Shown: positions 44,349-53,400 of the stretch, one piece after another | Numbering within the stretch: position 1 is the stretch's first letter | Layout of the letters: every line of letters begins with the position of its first letter | DNA from: an uncultured Angelakisella sp. | Lineage (GTDB): Bacteria; Bacillota; Clostridia; Oscillospirales; Ruminococcaceae | Length of the DNA stretch: 64,000 bases | Assembly: GCA_934524965.1 (NCBI GenBank) | Contig: CAKSYU010000004.1 | Location: 12,416 to 76,415, forward strand | Reading direction: 5' to 3' | Program-made: the position numbers and the translations under genes | Notes under the pieces: generated by a model | Told to the model about the DNA's origin: nothing | Databases searched by the model: none | The model's input: only the letters and a program-made list of their open reading frames with translations

Positions 44349-46489
44349 GTGAAAGGGAGTATTATACCGGCATCGACCAAATGCGATTTGCTGCCGCCCT
44401 GTTGGTCATAGCGATCCATACTTCGCCGCTCAGCAGTATCAGTGCCGTAGGGGATCTGATCCTGACAAGGAGCATTGCCCGCATTGCGGTACCCTTCTTT
44501 TTGATGACGACAGGGTTTTTCACACTTTCCCGTTATCATCGTGACAACAGCGGGCTTCACCGTTTTCTGAAAAAGAGCGGAATGATCTATGCGGCTGCCA
44601 TGCTGCTGTATCTTCCGCTGAACATCTATAACGGCTATTTTGAAAAGCCGTGCCTGCTGCCGAATATCCTGAAAGACCTTGTATTTGACGGTACGGTGTA
44701 TCATTTGTGGTATCTGTCGGCTTCCATGCTGGGAATGGTGATCGCGTGGCGGCTGGTGGAAAAGCTGGATTTTTCTAAGGGATTGGCAGTCGCTGCCCTG
44801 CTGTACCTGATTGGCTTGTTTGGTGACAGCTACTACGGGATAGCCGCGGGGGTGCCGGTCATAAAGGACTTTTACGGGCTGCTGTTCCAGCTTTTTGACT
44901 ATACCAGAAACGGCGTATTCTTTGCCCCCATCTTTTTGATGCTCGGCGGGTATATGGCGGAGAAAAAGCCCCGCCTGACGCAGAAACAGAGCCTTGGCGG
45001 TTTTGCACTTAGCCTTGCGGCAATGGCTGCCGAGGCGCTGCTGCTGCACCAAAACGGGCTGCCCCGCCACGACAGCATGTATCTGCTCCTCCCGCTCTGC
45101 ATGATCTTTCTCTTTCGGACGGTGCTGTTTGTACGGGGAAAAGAAGCAAGGGGACTGCGTGCTGCGACGCTGGTTATCTATCTTATCCACCCGATGATAA
45201 TTGTGGTGGTGCGCGCGGCGGCAAAACTGACGCACCGGTGGGCGCTGCTGGTAGAGAACAGCATTGTTCATTTCGCGGCGGTATGCGCTATATCAGTTCT
45301 ATTCGGCTTTGCAGTGGCTGCCCTGTGGCGGCACATTACTGTAAAGCAAAAACACATTACATCAACCGAGCGCGCCTATATCGAACTGAACCTTGCAAAC
45401 CTTGCCCACAACGCTGCCGTATTACAGGCGGTGATGCCGCGGGGCTGTAAGCTGATGGCGGTCGTAAAGGCAAACGCCTATGGTCATGGGGATTATGAAA
45501 CAGCAGTACGTTTGGAACGAAACGGGGTGACTGCCTTTGCGGTCGCGACAGTCGAGGAGGGGATCCGCCTGCGTCGTTATGGAATACGGGGGGATATCCT
45601 CATTCTGGGCTTTACCGATATCCACAGGGCAAGAGATTTGAAAAAATACCGTCTGACACAGACGCTTATTGACTATGACTATGCCGAGCGGCTGAATGAA
45701 CAGGGCATACCGATTCATGTCCATATCGGCATAGATAGCGGCATGCACCGGTTGGGCATCGCCTGGGACGATTTTGAAAGTGTGCGGCGCGTTTTTCTGA
45801 TGAAACACCTGCTGGTGGACGGTATGTTTACCCATCTATGTTGTTGTGACAGCCGGCAGCCGCAGGATATAGTGTTTACCAAAGAGCAGATCCGCCGCTT
45901 TTACACCCTGACCGACCGGTTGAAGGCAGAGGGGATATCCGTACCAAAGCTGCATATCCAAAGCAGCTATGGGCTGTTGAACTATCCGCAACTGCAATGT
46001 GACTATGTGCGGGCGGGCATTTCCTTGTATGGAGTGCCCAGCGCGGCAGGAGATCAAACCGTCTGTCGTTTGCCGCTTCGTCCGGTCTTATCCGTAAAGG
46101 CACGGGTCGTACTGATAAGAGAGGTGCCGAAAAGTGAGTACATTGGCTATGGGCGTGCGTATCAGACAGTAAGAGATACTAAGGTCGCCATTTTACCGAT
46201 CGGCTATGGCGACGGCTTTCCGAGAGACCTTTCCGGCGGAAAGACTTGTGTGCGTATCGGTACATACATCGTTCCGATCATCGGGCGTATCTGCATGGAT
46301 CAGCTTGCGGTGGATATTACCGATACGGTGGGAATATCCGTAGGGGATACAGCGACGCTGATCGAAGCACGGGAGGACAGCACGCTCTCCGCGTCTTTTG
46401 TGGCGCAGCGCTCCGGCAGTATCAGCAATGAACTGCTTTCCCGTTTGGGGGTGCGTCTGCCGGTCATGGTAACGGGCGGGCAGATATAA
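44345..46489 (+). CDS. vanT: VanT-type membrane serine racemase
   Basis: A 714-residue two-part protein. Residues about 1-335 are an acyltransferase_3-like membrane domain of about ten helices (GIDQMRFAAALLVIAIHTSP at the start). Residues about 340-714 are an alanine-racemase fold: RAYIELNLANLAHNAAVLQA, PLP Lys in VVKANAYGHGDYE near 372, and QSSYGLLNYP, RAGISLYGVP, GYGDGFPRDL, GRICMDQLAVDIT later. It makes D-Ser for VanG. Start ATG 44345 overlaps the vanXY stop (ATGA); the longer upstream frame is an artefact. Length agrees with enterococcal VanT-G. Confidence 0.93.
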   Translation: MSEREYYTGIDQMRFAAALLVIAIHTSPLSSISAVGDLILTRSIARIAVPFFLMTTGFFTLSRYHRDNSGLHRFLKKSGMIYAAAMLLYLPLNIYNGYFEKPCLLPNILKDLVFDGTVYHLWYLSASMLGMVIAWRLVEKLDFSKGLAVAALLYLIGLFGDSYYGIAAGVPVIKDFYGLLFQLFDYTRNGVFFAPIFLMLGGYMAEKKPRLTQKQSLGGFALSLAAMAAEALLLHQNGLPRHDSMYLLLPLCMIFLFRTVLFVRGKEARGLRAATLVIYLIHPMIIVVVRAAAKLTHRWALLVENSIVHFAAVCAISVLFGFAVAALWRHITVKQKHITSTERAYIELNLANLAHNAAVLQAVMPRGCKLMAVVKANAYGHGDYETAVRLERNGVTAFAVATVEEGIRLRRYGIRGDILILGFTDIHRARDLKKYRLTQTLIDYDYAERLNEQGIPIHVHIGIDSGMHRLGIAWDDFESVRRVFLMKHLLVDGMFTHLCCCDSRQPQDIVFTKEQIRRFYTLTDRLKAEGISVPKLHIQSSYGLLNYPQLQCDYVRAGISLYGVPSAAGDQTVCRLPLRPVLSVKARVVLIREVPKSEYIGYGRAYQTVRDTKVAILPIGYGDGFPRDLSGGKTCVRIGTYIVPIIGRICMDQLAVDITDTVGISVGDTATLIEAREDSTLSASFVAQRSGSISNELLSRLGVRLPVMVTGGQI

Positions 46490-46498
46490 TGCAAAAAA

Positions 46499-46554
46499 GA
46501 AGAGCCGGTGTACCGCTTCATCAAACAGGGTGAACAGTGTACCGGCTTTTTGTT
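46499..46554 (+). terminator. Terminator after vanT
   Basis: AGCCGGT (46503-46509) pairs with ACCGGCT (46541-46547) with A and T runs outside, then TTTTTG. It lies between the convergent vanT and choloylglycine hydrolase genes and may serve both. Confidence 0.7.
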
Positions 46555-46557
46555 TAT

Positions 46558-47529
46558 TCAGTTTTGCTGTCGTATTTCAAGGGGCAGCAGGGGGTAGCGT
46601 GATAGGGTCGTTCCCGTCAGGTCGGTGCGGTGCATATCCACGGCAGTGATCTGCGGGTTTTGATAAGTCGTGTAGTAGTAGATGCCGCGTGTGGCATTGC
46701 AGCAGGAGGTATAAATGGTGATCTCGTACTTATCGGGCGCGACCTCACAGCAGCCGCGTACCTGCTCCACCGTGCCGAGAATGTGGAAGAACTGGCTGAC
46801 GCTTTCCGCCTCGCCTTCGCCGCTTACCGAACTCATGCGGGTAAAGGCGACCCGTACAAAGCGGGAATCGGAGGATAGATCGCCCGGCAGCCCCTTGGCG
46901 CCCATGCCGCGGCTGTAACAGGGCAGTTCCACCCCCGGTGCAAAGGTGTTTTCCGGCTGGCGGGGCGAAAGCCCGCGGTAACGGTTCAGTATTGCCATCT
47001 GCTGGGGAAATGGCGGATTGTTGGTCAGGACCCCGACGGGATCATCGTAGATATGCAGACCGTCCGCCATGCTTTCCACCACAATGGCACCGGACTTATC
47101 CGCGATAAGCCAGTGCAGGGAGGCGGGCGGCAGTTGACCGCTGAAAGGGGTATCGGTCAGGTTCATGGTTTCCAACGCGGCGCGCGCTTCCCGCAGATCG
47201 GCACAGCGGGCAAGCAACCACGGGATAAACTCGAACTGGGCGATGTTCTCTTTGTCCTCACAGGGCTTGGCATAGGCGGCATTGCCCACAAAGTTCAGCC
47301 CTGCCATGCCCAATCCTTTTTCGTTAACAGCGTCATAATAAAGGGGATAGCCTTCCGCGACATACGCCATACCGATCAGGGCGTAATGCTCTGTCAGTGT
47401 TTCTCCACGCCGTAGGGCGAGCGGGAAATGACGGGGCATAACGGTTACTTCGCTCGGGTAGGAAAATTCATAGTCCAGCGTCCGCCCCATGTAAAAATCT
47501 CGGGTGCGGTAGGTGGCTGCGGTACACAT
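46558..47529 (-). CDS. Choloylglycine hydrolase family (bile salt hydrolase / penicillin acylase-like)
   Basis: A 323-residue Ntn hydrolase. ATG 47529 (AAAGGAGACG upstream) makes Cys the second residue, the nucleophile exposed after Met removal; the longer frame from 47604 would hide it. Active-site pattern: Cys2, then GRTLDYE (Arg16, Asp19), NEKGLGMAGLNF, LTNNPPF, and a late Arg region. Bile salt hydrolases split taurine or glycine from bile acids in the gut; penicillin V acylases and AHL acylases share the fold. BSH is favoured by the gut context only; substrate residues were not checked. Confidence 0.82.
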   Translation of the reverse strand: MCTAATYRTRDFYMGRTLDYEFSYPSEVTVMPRHFPLALRRGETLTEHYALIGMAYVAEGYPLYYDAVNEKGLGMAGLNFVGNAAYAKPCEDKENIAQFEFIPWLLARCADLREARAALETMNLTDTPFSGQLPPASLHWLIADKSGAIVVESMADGLHIYDDPVGVLTNNPPFPQQMAILNRYRGLSPRQPENTFAPGVELPCYSRGMGAKGLPGDLSSDSRFVRVAFTRMSSVSGEGEAESVSQFFHILGTVEQVRGCCEVAPDKYEITIYTSCCNATRGIYYYTTYQNPQITAVDMHRTDLTGTTLSRYPLLPLEIRQQN

Positions 47530-47571
47530 GGTTTGATCGTCTCCTTTGCACAATGCGGGGAAATTGGCGGC

Positions 47572-47599
47572 TTGATAATTCCGCCGGCTGTGGTACAAT
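47572..47599 (+). promoter_or_regulatory. Promoter of the acyl-ACP thioesterase gene
   Basis: TTGATA (47572-47577), 16 bases, TACAAT (47594-47599). It faces right, inside the 5' leader of the divergent hydrolase gene. Confidence 0.6.
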
Positions 47600-47623
47600 A
47601 TCATTATTGCACCATCTGTATCT

Positions 47624-47652
47624 AATATAGCAGATTACTTCCAGTTTTACAA
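47624..47652 (-). promoter_or_regulatory. Promoter of the choloylglycine hydrolase gene
   Basis: Minus strand TTGTAA (47647-47652), 17 bases, TATATT (47624-47629), with TG one base before the -10 as in an extended -10. The two divergent promoters overlap, so their start sites lie within about 10 bases of each other. Confidence 0.65.
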
Positions 47653-47677
47653 GGAAAGCGCAAGGAGGGGAACGGAT

Positions 47678-48397
47678 ATGACGGAAAAATATGAAGTAAC
47701 GCGGGAGATAGGTCCCAGTATCTGTGATGCCGCCGGCAAATTGAGCTATGCCGAGGCGTTTGGGCTGTTTATGGATATAGCCACCACCCATGCCGAAATG
47801 CTGGGGATAGGGCTGGGCGCAATGGCGAAGAAAGAACTCTTTTGGCTGACGGTCAAAACACAGGTCAATTTTATCCGGCGCCCCGCTATGCTGCAAAATG
47901 TTTCCTTACAGACTTACCCCGAAAAGCCGGATAAAATGCGCGGAAACCGCAGCTATATTCTTGGCAGAGTGGGGGAGGTGCTGATGACCGGCAAAACGGA
48001 ATGGGCGGTCATCAATACCCAAACGCACAAGCTGGTGCCGCTGGATGGGATCTATCCGGAGGAGCTTAATTTCGATACGGCTCCTGCCTGCCCGGAACCG
48101 TTTGCCCGCATTGCCGATCACTTTGAGGGGATCGAGCCGTATGCTGAGTATCGTGTGCGCTCCACCGATATTGATGTGGGCGGGCACATGAATAACACGG
48201 CGTATGTCCGTGCCGTCATGGGGACTTTCTCCAATGTGGAGCTGAAATCCATGAACATCAACCGCATGGACATCATTTTCCGTGCCTCCTGCTATGAGGG
48301 CGAGCTTCTGGAGTTCCGGCGCAAGCAGACCGAAAACGGGCTGGATATCCGTGTGTCCCGCGGCGGGGAGACGGTACTGCTGGTGCGCATTCAGTAG
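47678..48397 (+). CDS. Acyl-ACP thioesterase
   Basis: A 239-residue double hot-dog protein of the FatA/FatB-like bacterial family; AAGGAGGGGAAC before ATG 47678. The first half has YAEAFGLFMDIATTHAEML and FWLTVKTQVNFIRRP; the second hot-dog carries RSTDIDVGGHMNNTAYVR near residue 160, where Asn and His are the catalytic-type residues. Such enzymes release fatty acids from ACP and set chain length. It lies back to back with the choloylglycine hydrolase, a neighbouring membrane-lipid or bile theme that may be chance. Confidence 0.88.
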   Translation: MTEKYEVTREIGPSICDAAGKLSYAEAFGLFMDIATTHAEMLGIGLGAMAKKELFWLTVKTQVNFIRRPAMLQNVSLQTYPEKPDKMRGNRSYILGRVGEVLMTGKTEWAVINTQTHKLVPLDGIYPEELNFDTAPACPEPFARIADHFEGIEPYAEYRVRSTDIDVGGHMNNTAYVRAVMGTFSNVELKSMNINRMDIIFRASCYEGELLEFRRKQTENGLDIRVSRGGETVLLVRIQ

Positions 48398-48437
48398 GCA
48401 AGAAAGCATGCTTAGTGCAGCAAAAAAAGAATAATGA

Positions 48438-48487
48438 ACCCGTGGCAGCCGAAATCAATTTCGATTATGGTGCCACGGGTATTTTTA
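48438..48487 (+). terminator. Bidirectional terminator after the thioesterase gene
   Basis: ACCCGTGGCA (48438-48447) pairs perfectly with TGCCACGGGT (48471-48480), then ATTTTTA. The convergent LRR gene ends 11 bases on. Confidence 0.8.
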
Positions 48488-48497
48488 TGAAAGAAGC

Positions 48498-50423
48498 TCA
48501 GGGGCCCTTCTTTTTATTCTTTTCACATTCTGCCAGCATCTCTTGCATGATCTCCAACCGCAGGGATTCTTCGTCTATATTTTCAGTATTTTGTGCAGCG
48601 TCATGTTCCAGCGCAGCCTTTGTCCGTGTCTTTTTCATGATGTTCATTGTGATCATGATAAAAGAAACCACCAGAACCACTGCACCAATACCAATGCCTG
48701 CATAAAGCATAAACTGATTTTGAGTAATGCCCCAAGAGGATTCCCGCTGACCAACAGAGTAACGGTTGCCTTGTGCATCGGTAAGTGTGTACTCCTCATC
48801 TACCTGATATTGATCCTGCATGGTGTGGGGAATATAAGCATTACTGATATTGGCATTCTTGGCATTAACTGCGATAAAGTATTTGCCGCGGGTGCTTGCA
48901 CCGTTTATGCTGAACCATGCATTACCGCTTTCATCAATCAAAACCGTTTGAAGCTCATTATATTTTTTCCCTTTTTTCTCAAAGAGGGTTGCGTACTGTC
49001 CCGGTGTGCCAGATGGGACAGTGACGGCGAACAAAGCGGAGAAATCAGTATTACCGCCAAATTTCAGCTTATAAACGGCATCGGCTTGCAGAGCTTTGTT
49101 ATCCGTTTGTTCAATGCTGTAACCTAAATCGTAGCTTTTGCCGGAAAGGTCTCGTTTATTAACAGCAGAGCCGTCTATCCGCCACTTTTCACCGGAATCC
49201 GTTGTCAGCTCCAGTGTCACATTTTTGCCCAAAATGTCGGAAAGCTGGTCGCCGGTCACTTCCTTATCCGGTATGGAGACTGCTGCCTCTACTGTAACCT
49301 TGGTATCCAAATTGTTGCCGATATCTTGCAGGGTATTATTGATTCGCTCGGCAATTTCGGACCAGCCCTCGTTGTTCTTTACGGAGGCATCTATTTTGGA
49401 GGTAATCGTTCCGGTGGAGGAAATCTCCTTATCGTGATCAGCAGGGAGGCTTGTAATCTCCTGCAGCGTAGCGCCCTCGCCGTCAATGTAGAAATCGCTG
49501 TCGATGATATCTGTGCCGATGATGGTGGAATTGGGTGTTTCGGTGATTTCGGTTTTTTGCTCTACAGCGCCTTTCCCATCCGGCTTTAACTGGGCACTAC
49601 TGCCCGAAATGGTGTTGGGGCAGGGAAGGGCAAGGACCTGCGCATTTTCGGCTTGAGAGCTGATAACACTTTTCACCTCGGAGATCGCATCACCGGTGTA
49701 ATATACATCGGTGATGCCGCTGCAGCTTCGGAAAGCTCCGGTTTCGATGCTCTCCAGCGTTTGCGGAAGCGCTACCACCGAAAGCTGCCCGCAGCCGGAA
49801 AAGGTCTCCGGCGGCAGGTGGCAGACAGTAGCATGAACTGCCGCGGCGATCAGCCCGTTGCAGCCGGAAAATACCCCGATGCCGAAATCGGTGACGGAGG
49901 CGGGAATGCTGACCGCCGTTAATGCGGTGCAGCCGCTGAAGGCATAGCTGCCGATGGCACGCAGTCCATCCGGCAGATAGGCAGCCGTAAGGCTTTGGCA
50001 GGCCTCAAAGGCGCTTTCGCCGATGCGGAAGATAACCGCAGGCAGCGCAATGCGCTCCAACTGGCGGCAATCCTTAAAGGCGCCGGAGCCGATCTCCTGC
50101 AGGGTGGAGGGAAAAGCCACGCTTTTTGCACGGGTGCAGCCATAGAACGCCAATGCGCCGATGCGGGTGATCCCATCGCCGATAACAATGCGGGTGATCT
50201 CATCGGTGTGGCTGCCCCATGGGGCGGGGGCGGCATCGCTGTAATTGGGGATACACCCCTTGCCCGTTATGGTCAGGGTGCCGCCGTCCAGCGCCCAGCG
50301 GGTGTCGCCCTCGGTGCCCTGCAGCGCATAGGCAGGCTGCGGCAGCAACACAAGGCAAAGGAATACGGCGCACAGCAGCGCAGCAGCCCTGCGCCCATTA
50401 TAGTTGGTATGGTTACATTTCAT
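48498..50423 (-). CDS. BspA-type leucine-rich-repeat surface protein with membrane anchor
   Basis: A 641-residue exported protein. ATG 50423 (GGAAAGGAAGC upstream) is preferred to 50450, which overlaps the previous gene. Signal peptide to about residue 34 (ending QPAYA). LRR_5 repeats run about 70-270: IGDGITRIGALAFYGC, LQEIGSGAFKDC, IGESAFEAC and IGSYAFSGC, each about 23 residues. The middle has beta-rich unknown domains (TVTVEAAVSIPDKEV region). A membrane helix at about 580-602 precedes a charged cytoplasmic tail with a coiled-coil-like end. It is the downstream partner of the giant protein gene (23 bases apart), suggesting joint display or adhesion. Confidence 0.82.
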   Translation of the reverse strand: MKCNHTNYNGRRAAALLCAVFLCLVLLPQPAYALQGTEGDTRWALDGGTLTITGKGCIPNYSDAAPAPWGSHTDEITRIVIGDGITRIGALAFYGCTRAKSVAFPSTLQEIGSGAFKDCRQLERIALPAVIFRIGESAFEACQSLTAAYLPDGLRAIGSYAFSGCTALTAVSIPASVTDFGIGVFSGCNGLIAAAVHATVCHLPPETFSGCGQLSVVALPQTLESIETGAFRSCSGITDVYYTGDAISEVKSVISSQAENAQVLALPCPNTISGSSAQLKPDGKGAVEQKTEITETPNSTIIGTDIIDSDFYIDGEGATLQEITSLPADHDKEISSTGTITSKIDASVKNNEGWSEIAERINNTLQDIGNNLDTKVTVEAAVSIPDKEVTGDQLSDILGKNVTLELTTDSGEKWRIDGSAVNKRDLSGKSYDLGYSIEQTDNKALQADAVYKLKFGGNTDFSALFAVTVPSGTPGQYATLFEKKGKKYNELQTVLIDESGNAWFSINGASTRGKYFIAVNAKNANISNAYIPHTMQDQYQVDEEYTLTDAQGNRYSVGQRESSWGITQNQFMLYAGIGIGAVVLVVSFIMITMNIMKKTRTKAALEHDAAQNTENIDEESLRLEIMQEMLAECEKNKKKGP

Positions 50424-50446
50424 GGTGTGCTTCCTTTCCCCTTGGT

Positions 50447-53400
50447 TCATTCGGTCAAACCGATCGTTGCTACCACATCTTCGGTACCAACTGCAACAGT
50501 AAAGGTCAATTTCGTTATTGTTTCGCTTGTTGATTTCTTAATAGGCGTTATTTTTTGCCCAGCCACTGTAAGGGTAAACTTGTCCTCATATGCTTTTTTT
50601 GCGTTTATTACAATTTCGGCTTTCGTTCCGGGCAAAGCGTATGTGAAAATTTTCCCTTCATCGCCTGCAAGATTAATTACAAAGTGGGCTGCTGTTATTT
50701 CGGTCATCGTTTCTTTCCCGTAAGTATCAACATAATATGCTATTGGTTGCGTGCAGTTATCAAACGAAAGTTTAATAGCGCTTTCCTTTTTGACAACTAT
50801 CTTCGGCGCAGCCGTGGCGGTAAACATCTCTCCGGTCAGGTCGATTTGCTGATCCGGCATCGTGAAGGTATACGCCGCTTTGCCATAATAGGCTTCCGGA
50901 TCTTCCGGCACCCCTAAGGTAGGACCGCTGAGTGCCACGCCACCCACAGTGGAAACTGCCATTCTGGGATTATAATAACCCCTCCCTTGTTCAAAGATTT
51001 TGAGAGTGGGATAGGTCTTAGCTTGCAAGGTAATTTCCACTTTGCTGCTTACCGGTATGCTTACCATTGCTGTACCGTCCGTCTCAACAGGCGTTGCTGC
51101 AATTCCATTGACGGTGACCGCAACAATCTTTGCGTACTCATTGCCCTCGGTACGATAGGTCAGCATCTTTGTAGGCAGGGGCGTCATGCTGCCGCCCAGC
51201 GTGATATCCGCCGCGGGCATGGCAAAGGTGTAAACACGGCTTGTCACCCCGGTATCGGTGGTATCCGGTTTAAGAACGACATTGGCGCCGCTGACGGTCA
51301 TCTGCGGGTTTTTGCCGCCGTTTGCCACTGCGGTAACGGTTATCTGCCGTCCGGGTATAGTATATCCGCCGTTGGCAAGAGTGCCTTCTGCGTCCTTCAC
51401 AAAGAAGATCAGCTTCGCCCCGGCACTGCTATCCCAGCTTACCTTATGCATCTGCGTGTGTTTGGTATTCAGTACCACATCATTGCCGGGCATTTCAAAG
51501 CTGTATGTTGCCTCATAGTCCTTGGTGGTTGGAGCGGTTTTCCATGATGTAACACCGCTCGGCATATCCAGTCTGGGACAACAATAGCCGTTCGCCTTAT
51601 TGGCAGTAACGGTGACCGTAACTGTCTCGCCGGGTTTAATTCCGGTGTTGGTGCTCTTTACAATGCCGTTCACCGTTACTTCGGTTTTGGCTTTTGCAGT
51701 TTCAGCCGTAAAGTTCAGCTTGGGGTATGCCTTTACGGTCATACTCAGGCTGGTATCCTTTCCGGGCATACTAAAGCTGTACTTTGCCTGCTCTGCGCCT
51801 TCGCTGATGATGTTCCAGTTGTAGACACCGGCGGGCTTGGCCATTCTGGGGTTGCAGTAGCCCTCATCGGCACCAAGCGTTACGGTTACATTTGTGAATT
51901 CCTTCAGCGACGCTCCGGAGGACACGGCACTGCTATTGTTTGTTTGTGCAATGGAGGCAGTTATGCCTGCCGGCACCGTATAGGTCAGCTTGCCATTGGT
52001 CGTCGCAGGCGGGGTAGCCGTCTGGCTGATGGTGACCGGATATTCCAGCAGCCGGCGGAAGGTGATTCCATTGACCGTTGATGTGACCTCGGAGATCGTG
52101 TGGGTACCGAACAGCTTATCCACCTTTTGGGTTTCGTAGGTGATGGTATTACCAGCATGCTCGGTGGTTGTCTTGAAGCTGCTGTCCGTTCCGGTCGCAA
52201 TCAGACCGATTGGGAAGGCATTCGAGCCATTACTGAGCTCAAAGCTATGAGTGATGTTACCATAGTCGGCGGGCAGGGTAAGCGTGGTAACGAAGCCGTC
52301 CCCCATATCTTCCATACGCACAGTTACGGTCGGGATAGTGTAGCGGGCGTATTTCTCACAGTGATCTTTGGTTGACATTTGACTGCTGCCCCACATATAC
52401 TTTCCCCAGCCATCGAAGGGCTTAAAGCTCATATATGCCACCGCATAATCGTTACCATATTGGTTGGTGGCGGTAAAGGCATTTGCGTCCTTGGTGAAGA
52501 TGCTGCCCGTGCGGCTTACCTTTATGGTTCCGCTGGGTTTGATGTTAGTGATGGACATCTTCGGGCGCTTTGAATATACCTGAATGCGGTAATGCAGCTC
52601 CTCCAGCTCCTTCGTGTCGCTGCCCACCGAAACAGTACAGCGCAGCTCGTACTCACCGGCAAGCAGCACCACTTCGTCTTCGTCGGGTACGGTGTAGACG
52701 TCGTTTTCATTCGGCGTCATTGGCAGCTCGTAGTGCTCGTAGCCGCTGCTGCCCGTCCAGCTATAGCCGCCATTGGGGGCAACCGTGCCGTCCTTGTAGT
52801 CCATGGTCAGCGTCACCTTAACATCGGCAATAGCGAATTGCTGTTTGTTTACATCTTCTGCGGTAAGATACACCGTGACGCGCGCATCTGGCTTAAAGCT
52901 GCTTAAGAACGGAGAATTGCTGAAATAGCCTTTTCCGTACACAGTATTGCTGTAATACGGATTAGAAATTCTAACATCTGCCATCGACGGCGCCTTGGAG
53001 GTGACGGTGTACATCGCCGGAATTCCATTGGTGTTATCATGTGTGTAGTTCTTGGTAATGCCGCTCGCAATAACCTGCAAGCCGGTTACCTTATACTCGC
53101 CGACATACTGCCAAATGTAATCAGTGGTTTTAATATCCCAATGATCACTGCTGTATGTCAACGGTATGGTATAGCTGCGATTGGCGCTATCCATGACCTC
53201 ATAGCCGTATGTGGCGGCGTTCTTATTCGCCCGATAGTCGATATTCAGTGTAACAGTATTCAGCTTCTCCTGCGGAATCGGATTCCCCATATAATCGCTG
53301 AACTTCACGAAAATCCCCAGCTCGGAGACCTTGTGCTGCGCCATAAAGGCGGTGTTCTTGTCGCCCAACTTGGTGTTACCGGGGTTCATCTTTACCGTAA

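Noticed and set aside
48498-50450. Start of the LRR gene at 50450
   Set aside because: That start overlaps the end of the giant-protein gene and has no ribosome binding site; ATG 50423 has both spacing and a signal peptide.
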